From Chrysaora quinquecirrha (lineage: Eukaryota; Cnidaria; Scyphozoa; Semaeostomeae; Pelagiidae), in NCBI GenBank assembly GCA_014526335.1, contig JACTAT010000182.1, positions 310,001 through 374,000 of the forward strand: DNA of 64,000 bases, in the 5' to 3' direction. The notes beneath the pieces were generated by a model. It was not told where the DNA came from and made no database searches. It saw only the letters and a list, made by a program, of their open reading frames with translations. Shown here piece after piece: positions 58,136-64,000 of the stretch. How positions within the stretch are numbered: position 1 is the first letter of the stretch; each line of letters starts with the position of its first letter. The translations under genes and the position numbers were made by a program.

Positions 58136-58329
58136 TGTGATATCGAAAAACAGCAATGTGAGTATCTCAGACAACTTTCTGATAAGACGAGAAATCGAAT
58201 TTTGATTTACAGGCTCGCGTTTCGAAGTTTAAATTTACAATTTCTACTTTCCGTCACAGTTCTTACGTACAAGAAGGGCGGTTCTGGAGGCAACCAATCA
58301 AATCTTATGTTACAATATTCATTACGCTA

Positions 58330-59212
58330 GGCTTTTTTGAGCTCCGCTGGTCACTTTGGACCCCGCCTTGGAGCGGTTGTTTATGAAGAGGGTCATTCTA
58401 AATAACAAATCAGTTTGATAAGAGGACACGATCACTGCTAGAAAAGTATAAGGCAAAACTGTTGCAGTGGTGTGTTGTGTTGCCTTTAGCGTAGAAGAAA
58501 GCTGCACTGTTATGGTTATACGAAATGACGTGAATGAGATTTTCATGGTATGGACGGGAAATTAGTATGGTTTGATTGTATACAATATGGTTTGGGAAAG
58601 TATTTTATCACGGATTATTGCATGAACGGTTTGAAGCTTTTAGACTCGTTAGTCTTTACTTAACTTAGCTTCAGTGACTGTCTGCACGAATGGCAGTCAC
58701 TGAAGCTAAGTCATGAAGTGGAAAGAAGCGTTAGCGTTTACAGTGCTTTAAGTGGAGAAGGACGTTGGTGTCTGTGAATCATGGACGGGGGCAGTCCGTT
58801 TACGTTCTATACATGGCAGGTAAAAGGCACTGTTAGTGACCGTAACGATACTACTTTTCACGTTGAGAGACCTTAGTATTGAAGGGAGATTAGTGACAAT
58901 GAGGTAACATGGCAGCGGTAAATTGGCGACTGAGAGCGAAATTTTTGAAAACGGTTTCCAGAGTGGAATGTTTTGAAAACGGAACTTTGTTAAAACGTAT
59001 CCGTGTAGACGTTGCCCCCTAGAAATGGAAAGAAATGCTTCGACCATCATTTGCAGCTGGTTCTTATGTCCCCGTCCTCGGTTGTTCTTCCGTACAGTTG
59101 CTGTACCCTTGGTCCATTAATGCCTGACTGAATTCAGGTGTGGATGGCAAAGTACGTAAACTATCACAGTAAGTATGGGTCGCTTGGTGTTTTGAGTGGT
59201 TAGTATGCAAGA
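58330..59212. repeat. Dispersed ~860 bp repeat, copy B (inside the ISL2EU-type element)
   Basis: Direct copy of 44,979-45,833. It begins about 195 bases upstream of the YqaJ gene start, so it covers the likely 5' flank of that gene. A local inverted repeat (AGCTTCAGTGACTG / CAGTCACTGAAGCT near 58,667-58,708) is unique to this copy. Confidence 0.85.
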
Positions 59213-59840
59213 ATCGATTATTCTTTTCGATGCTCTTGTATGCAAAGGAAAGTAATCTTTAGTCCTTGAAGCTCTTAGACCCTCGTCCTCAGTTGTACGT
59301 CAGTTCAGAAGCTCTTCCGAGGGGCTACATGACTTATTGATGAAGGGGGATGTGCGGCCCAGATTTTTCGAACGCACCCACATATAATGTAGACATATGC
59401 AATGAGAAGGAAAACAGGGGATGGGAGAAATTAATTTGTAGATCTCATTCTATTATAGCTTTTAATTGTACTGTGAAGATCGAACGATTGTAACATTAAT
59501 GTGACCTAAATGAAGTAAAATGTTTGAGTGTTATTAAATTTCCCATCCCATTTATGGGGTTTTGGAGAAAATCATTGCAATTTCTAGAGAATTTCAGGGA
59601 ATTTCAGGGCCAAAAACCCACCTATATGGGCGGTACCGGTACCCAATTTATATTAAGTACCCAACCGGGGTTGCTCAGCCCTTTTGACATGGTACGGATC
59701 GCTTGTTCTTTTGGATGCAGAACGCGAGAACCCAAAGTTGTTTTGTGCAGCATGTTTTTGGTTTTTGTCCTCAGTTGTTATAAAGTTCAGTTGTTCGGAC
59801 CTACTCCTTAGTCCAGTAATTGTTGCTGCTGATATTGTCG
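59213..59840. other. Non-coding interior of the ISL2EU-type element
   Basis: Contains recurring GTCCTC(A/G)GTTGT motifs near 59,071, 59,286 and 59,768 and a GGTACCGGTACC palindrome near 59,632. Short frames here have no family resemblance. Confidence 0.4.
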
Positions 59841-60274
59841 GGTGTGATCTTTTTCCTATTCCTCAATCCTATTCCTCAATACTTATTTCGTAGACCCATG
59901 CTTTGTGAGCAGTGCCAGGTGACGAAAACAACTTGACAACATTCCGTGCAGTCTACTCATTTGTCGAAAATTGAAATACTCGAAGTCAGTGTTTTTTCAG
60001 GGACATTCTTGCCTAGATCAAAGAAGGGCTAGCCCCAATTACCCCAGAAACGACAGCAGAAACTTGAAAAGAAGGTTCGATGGCTAAACTACACCAGGGG
60101 CGGGTGTAATCTTTTCCTATTCCTCAATACTATTCCTCGATACTAATGCTGTAGATCCATGTTTTGTGAGCAGTGCCAGGTGATGAAAACAACTTGTCAC
60201 CTCTCCTACAGCCTACTTCCTTGTCGAAAATGTAAATACTCAAAGGCAAAGTGTTTTTTCAGGGACATTCTTGC
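59841..60274. repeat. Direct repeats, 172 bp units (two copies)
   Basis: 59,841-60,012 and 60,102-60,274 share CTATTCCTCAATACT, TGTGAGCAGTGCCAGGTGA, GAAAACAACTTG and TTTTTTCAGGGACATTCTTG. They are separated by an 89 bp segment that itself recurs at 60,847-60,937. Confidence 0.85.
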
Positions 60275-60937
60275 AACTGGAAATTGTAATTGTAAGTGAA
60301 ATTTCATGAGATGAAGCCAAAGGGAAATGATTTTGATAAGAAACAGAACGAAAATATTGTGAAATGACTTTAGAAGAAATTCTCAAAGTAAACTTTAGAC
60401 TTTCGTCTGCAAGACATCGAAGAGGTTCCCTTAACCTTAAAAATAGTATACAAATCTTGTTCCAATCACGGGATTCCCATTAATTTCGAATGCTTTATTT
60501 TGTCAATTTGATTTTTCTGAAAAATAAATTAGAACGACATATATGCCTAATAGAAACGAAATAGAATGATTTTTAGTGTTTTTTGGGGAAGAAAATTATA
60601 GGAAATAAATGATTTTAGTCTTCTTGACTTGCCTTTCCTTTTTACAGTAATTTTTGTCAATAAAATAAAAGAAATAAACAAAATAAAAAGCAACCATACT
60701 CTCATGAGGGGAATCGATCCCCTGACCTCGTTGTTTCCAAACAGGATAACAAACAGGCCGCGCTAATCAAAGTGTCGAGGTGTCAAGAAAAGGATTAATC
60801 CGCAGCGAACACCTCGTTCTTTTGTTTTAGTGGCACCAGACTGCCCAGATCAAAGAAGGGTTAGCCCCAATTACCCCAGAAACGATAGCAGAAACGTGAA
60901 AAAGAAGGTTCGATGGCAAAACTACAGCAGGGGCGGC
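60015..60937. repeat. 89 bp repeat, copies at 60,015-60,103 and 60,847-60,937
   Basis: Both copies read AGATCAAAGAAGGG(C/T)TAGC, CCCAATTACCCCAGAAACGA, then GAAGGTTCGATGGC and CAGGGGCGG. Together with the 172 bp units they form an alternating array toward the right end of the element. Confidence 0.85.
60698..60780 (-). other. tRNA-like fragment (possible SINE head)
   Basis: On the minus strand TTGATTAGCGCGG resembles a D-arm/A-box. AGGGGATCGATTCCCCT forms a 5-bp T-stem-like hairpin with a B-box-like GGATCGATTCC about 45 bases downstream, separated by a TGTTTGGAAACA hairpin in the anticodon position. Acceptor stem pairing is not convincing, so a functional tRNA is not called. Confidence 0.35.
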
Positions 60938-61033
60938 AGGGAAAGGTGCAAGAGCGAGCACTGGATCTTGAAAACCCTAGGAGGATGATCTCGGACAAAA
61001 TCCGTCTCCATGACTACTACTACTTTAGTATAA

Positions 61034-61123
61034 GTTAGGCAATTTTATGTTTTGATTCAGAGGACTGGCACTAGTGACGTTTGGTCCCAATCCATAATGG
61101 CGCTAGAAACCGTGAAATCGCTT
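61034..61123. repeat. Right terminal inverted repeat, ISL2EU-type element
   Basis: Inverted copy of 53,941-54,030 (89/90 identical), ending GTGAAATCGCTT directly before the AT target duplicate. Confidence 0.95.
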
Positions 61124-61179
61124 ATTGAGAGAAAGAATTAAGAAGCCATTTTAATTGAGGGGTTCCATTGTCTTAGGTA

Positions 61180-63240
61180 AGGGTTTTCTGTGCAAATCTT
61201 TTCCCAACTCGCTGACAGTGGATCAAGAGTAAATGGCTTTGAATTACAATGCAGTTCCTGTAGTGGTGCTCTTTGTGGTGATAGAAGCCTGCAAGAAAAG
61301 AATTTACATGTTGCCTGTCACTCATAAAAAGAACCTGAGAAACTAAGGTGTACAGTATTTACAGCCGAAAAATTGTACAAATCTTCTTGTTTTTTTATTC
61401 AAGTGTTTAGTTTGAATTTCCATAGAAGATTAGTTACATTGTCTCCAAGTGTGAGCAGCTGAATTATCAGCTTCTCAGCAGTATTCAACATTGAAAAGTG
61501 AAAAGGACTTTTATGTCTTAACGGATTCCTGTATCAAGAATAGTATGAAATCCTTATTTTCTTAAAGTCTTAACTCTCTGCTAGTGTCTACAAAGAATCT
61601 ATCAGGGAATTGTTGCAAGAAGATTTGAATCTCAGCAAAGTGACTGTGCAGTGCAGGGGCAGCAGTCCTCCAACAAAATAATTGCCCAGGTTAACTGTGC
61701 TGCCCACAGCTGATTTTAGATTTATACAATGAAGTGGCTTGCAACTGGACTTTATGGCTTAGTTTTCTCTAGCATGGGCTGTAATGCTTAATACTAACAT
61801 GTTCTACCACCATTGTTTTCTTTGTCCAACTTCCTTTTCTTTTTTACAATATCTTTATTGAAAAATTTCTTTAACAATTTCCCAAAGATGTTGAAGGCGA
61901 TGCTATTGATCCCATCTTTTGCTGCTGCAGTGGTGTAAGTCGCATAGGCTTTGTCCACACTTATCTGCCCACTTTGGTCAATTGCAAATATACTTTTGAG
62001 AAGATCTGCATGTTATCTACAAAGTACAAAGAAAATAATAAACCCATATAAGAAATTTAGAAAGCAAATAGTTGCAGTGCCCAAAAAGGTCTCCCTAAGA
62101 AGTGTTTATACGTTTTCATACATTTTATCTTGCTCATATGAAACCAATGAGTGTATTTACTGTGGTTTCCACCAGACTGCTGTAGGTTGCTCAATTTCAA
62201 GTGGTGCAGTAGCCCACTAAAAATTCCAAAGGAACAATAGAGTTTACTGTAACTTTGATCAGATTCGAGGGAGTTTTCCTTCCTTGCCCCCCTAAATATT
62301 TTGAGCTGTGTACGGCCATGACTGTGTGGGTAATCTGTGGAAGAATTCTGTCCTTTTTCATGTGTTTATTATACTTCTACACACTCCGTATGTATCATTC
62401 CAGGCACTTTACCTACCCTCAAAGATACCCTTCCCGAGGCAAGAAACACAACACAAATTTAAATAGAAATGAAAGTGAACTCACCCATAGTCTTTATCCA
62501 TCTTAAACACATCCATCCATTTCAACCGAATTCATAAAAATATGATAAATCAGTCAGTCAGTGCCGTCCTTGTGCATTGCTCCATCTTAATGCATGCTGC
62601 ATGAGCTTCCCGCTTCAATATTCGCGCTTTAATTTACTTGTGGTTCTCGTTGCAGTGATTTACTATTTCGAGTACACTCTGCGAATGCTAGCCGCCTTCG
62701 CTTAAAGTCACATGACACAAACCATGGTTCAGTTCGATATTAGGCAATCTTGATGGTTTGCAGTGTGAATGACAAACATTGAGAAAATGAAGAAATAAGT
62801 TTCCGATGTTTCAGTAGCGTCATTTTGGATCAACAAGGTTATGATTGGAGCAGATACAAATAACAAAAGGAATTGCTGTCAGCCAATCAATTCGGTTCTC
62901 AAAATCTCAGAACTTCACATGACCTTGGAATAGAATATTGGCTTGGATGCACAGACTCTACTGGGAGAGAAACTTTGAAATTTTAATTCAACTCAACTCT
63001 TCTGGAAGTAAATACCAGTTGAGTCTGCAACGCAGGCTACTCGTTCAGGAATATGCAGAAATCTGTTGCTTTCTGGTGCAAGCTTTTGTAATCTTTTGAT
63101 ACCTTCTGAAGTTGAAAATCAGCATATCCACATATCCAGACAACAACAGCTTGCAACATATCCAGACAGTAAGGTGAAAGGGGCGTTGTAATCTTAAAGA
63201 CTCTCAAAAGACAAATGCTGTCAAGAAATTTTTAAACTTG
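61180..63240. other. Non-coding
   Basis: No gene recognised. Frames at 61,951-62,220 and 62,255-62,506 have no family resemblance. Any further 3' portion of the P-like gene is too degraded to see. Confidence 0.4.
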
Positions 63241-63242
63241 AA

Positions 63243-63325
63243 AAATGAATCCAGTAGCTCTTTGCCTTCTTTTCTGGCTTCAAAATGAATCCAGTAGAAC
63301 TTTGGCTTCTTTTCTTGCTTTCCCA
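63243..63325. repeat. Tandem duplication of ~41 bp
   Basis: AAAATGAATCCAGTAG, then CTTTG(C/G)CTTCTTTTCT and GCTT occur twice in succession (63,243-63,283 and 63,284-63,325) with three differences. Confidence 0.85.
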
Positions 63326-64000
63326 AAGAGATGTGTGCCTGCTATAGTCTGCGATGCCAAGAGAAAATTCTTAAACAAATGACTGTCAAGAGTTTTGTAG
63401 ATTCTGAAGATCTTACCAAGAGCCATGCACATAGATAGCCAATTAGTTTCTACTATTGTTCCCAGTTATTAAGCTTCCCACTTTTTGCTTTCAGTATATA
63501 ATGGCAGATATGGAGAAAGAAGTAGCATCACCTATCAAAGAGTGGTTGTAACACCATGTATGCACATGCAACTTTGCAACCTAGAATATCTTTGCAGTTT
63601 ATACCTTCATGACAAATTTGCCACATGATCAAAGGAATCACCTACACATTTTCTGATTTCTAATCGATTCCTGTCAAATAAGATAAAAAAGCGCTCTACC
63701 TGTAGAAGAGGTTGCTTTTACAAAAAAACAAAGCAAATTTTCAAAGACTCAAATACCAAGCAAATGATTAATTTGTTGCTTCTAGTGGGAAATAACTAAT
63801 AAAAACTTTGTTCAAATGATTAATAAAAACATGGAAAATGAAAGCCTTGAAGCAGTGCCTTCCAGATTACAAGCAATGAATGCACATGCAATTAAATATT
63901 TCAAGAGTTGTATTGAGTTTGGCACTGGGAAAAATAGGCAAACTTTATTTAGGGGAGGCAAACGGTAAGTAATCGAGGCAAACAGAAAGTGGTGGAGGCA
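63326..64000. other. Non-coding to window end
   Basis: Nothing recognised. A short GGAGGCAAACGG / CGAGGCAAACAG / GGAGGCA motif recurs at the very end (63,954-64,000) and may begin a repeat continuing outside the window. Confidence 0.4.

Larger units (their letters stand above)
53941..61123. mobile_element. ISL2EU-type DNA transposon, 7.18 kb, with TIRs and AT target duplication
   Basis: Bounded by 90 bp terminal inverted repeats (89/90 identical) and flanked on both sides by the dinucleotide AT (53,939-53,940 and 61,124-61,125). It contains two convergent genes: THAP-DDE transposase (plus) and a SAP-SWIM-YqaJ-PHD protein (minus). A THAP transposase of the DDE_Tnp_4 type with a YqaJ nuclease partner is the known gene pair of ISL2EU/IS4EU elements, in the wider PIF/Harbinger group. 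The right third is non-coding and repeat-rich. The element sits inside the P-like transposase gene. Confidence 0.85.

Noticed and set aside
58748..59050. Minus-strand 100-codon frame in repeat copy B
   Set aside because: The same region of copy A does not keep the frame open, so it is chance.
60698..60780. Functional tRNA gene
   Set aside because: T-arm and D-arm-like parts are present but no convincing 7-bp acceptor stem or standard anticodon arm.
1..64000. CRISPR array or prokaryotic operon structure
   Set aside because: Introns, LTR, LINE and Penelope sequences show eukaryotic DNA; no regularly spaced repeat-spacer pattern exists.

Overview
This is eukaryotic, AT-rich DNA with spliced coding exons and very dense transposable elements. 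The mix of families (THAP-type DDE transposases, BEL/Pao, a Penelope-like element with hammerhead ribozymes, Academ-like genes with an XPG/FEN-like nuclease domain, ISL2EU, P-like, hAT, pogo/Tigger, piggyBac-like) is typical of marine invertebrates. A cnidarian, probably an anthozoan, is my best guess, but no diagnostic single-copy gene is present. I see no rRNA, no credible functional tRNA and no clear conserved housekeeping gene. The only non-transposon domains recognised are an alpha-kinase gene and a decayed Ser/Thr kinase fragment.

Layout. 1-3.1 kb: nine in-phase exons (minus strand) of a THAP-domain DDE transposase-like gene running off the left edge. 3.5-6.4 kb: truncated BEL/Pao gag-pol (plus). 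7.2-11.4 kb: a non-LTR endonuclease scrap, a short tandem array and a dead piggyBac-like element with ~155 bp inverted repeats. 11.4-17.4 kb: mostly non-coding, with an integrase-like remnant, a protein-kinase remnant and ATTCC minisatellites. 17.4-19.3 kb: dead Academ-like gene. 20.1-22.7 kb: an unclassified transposase-like gene with an intact first intron and in-frame stops. 23.2-24.7 kb: two small unrecognised minus-strand genes. 25.55-28.55 kb: a complete Penelope-like element with direct pseudo-LTRs, each carrying a hammerhead ribozyme. 28.6-33.3 kb: pogo/Tigger remnant and a broken integrase-core gene. 33.36-34.7 kb: alpha-kinase gene. 35.1-37.9 kb: Academ C-terminal scrap and dead hAT transposase. 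38-45 kb: almost empty. 45.9-49.1 kb: nearly intact Academ-like gene interrupted by one TAG. 50.1-53.9 kb: non-LTR endonuclease scrap and a P-like transposase. 53,941-61,123: a 7.18 kb ISL2EU-type element with 90 bp terminal inverted repeats, an AT target duplication and two convergent genes (THAP-DDE transposase; SAP-SWIM-YqaJ-PHD protein), inserted in the P-like gene. 61.1-64 kb: non-coding.

How the genes fit together. Nearly everything is explained as autonomous elements and their debris. The two most complete DNA transposons each pair transposition functions with a predicted nuclease: YqaJ-type in the ISL2EU element, FEN/XPG-type in the Academ-like gene. Several otherwise well conserved genes are broken only by one-base shifts at or near homopolymers. 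The two pseudo-LTRs of the Penelope element differ only in homopolymer length, so part of the apparent pseudogenisation may be assembly error rather than biology.
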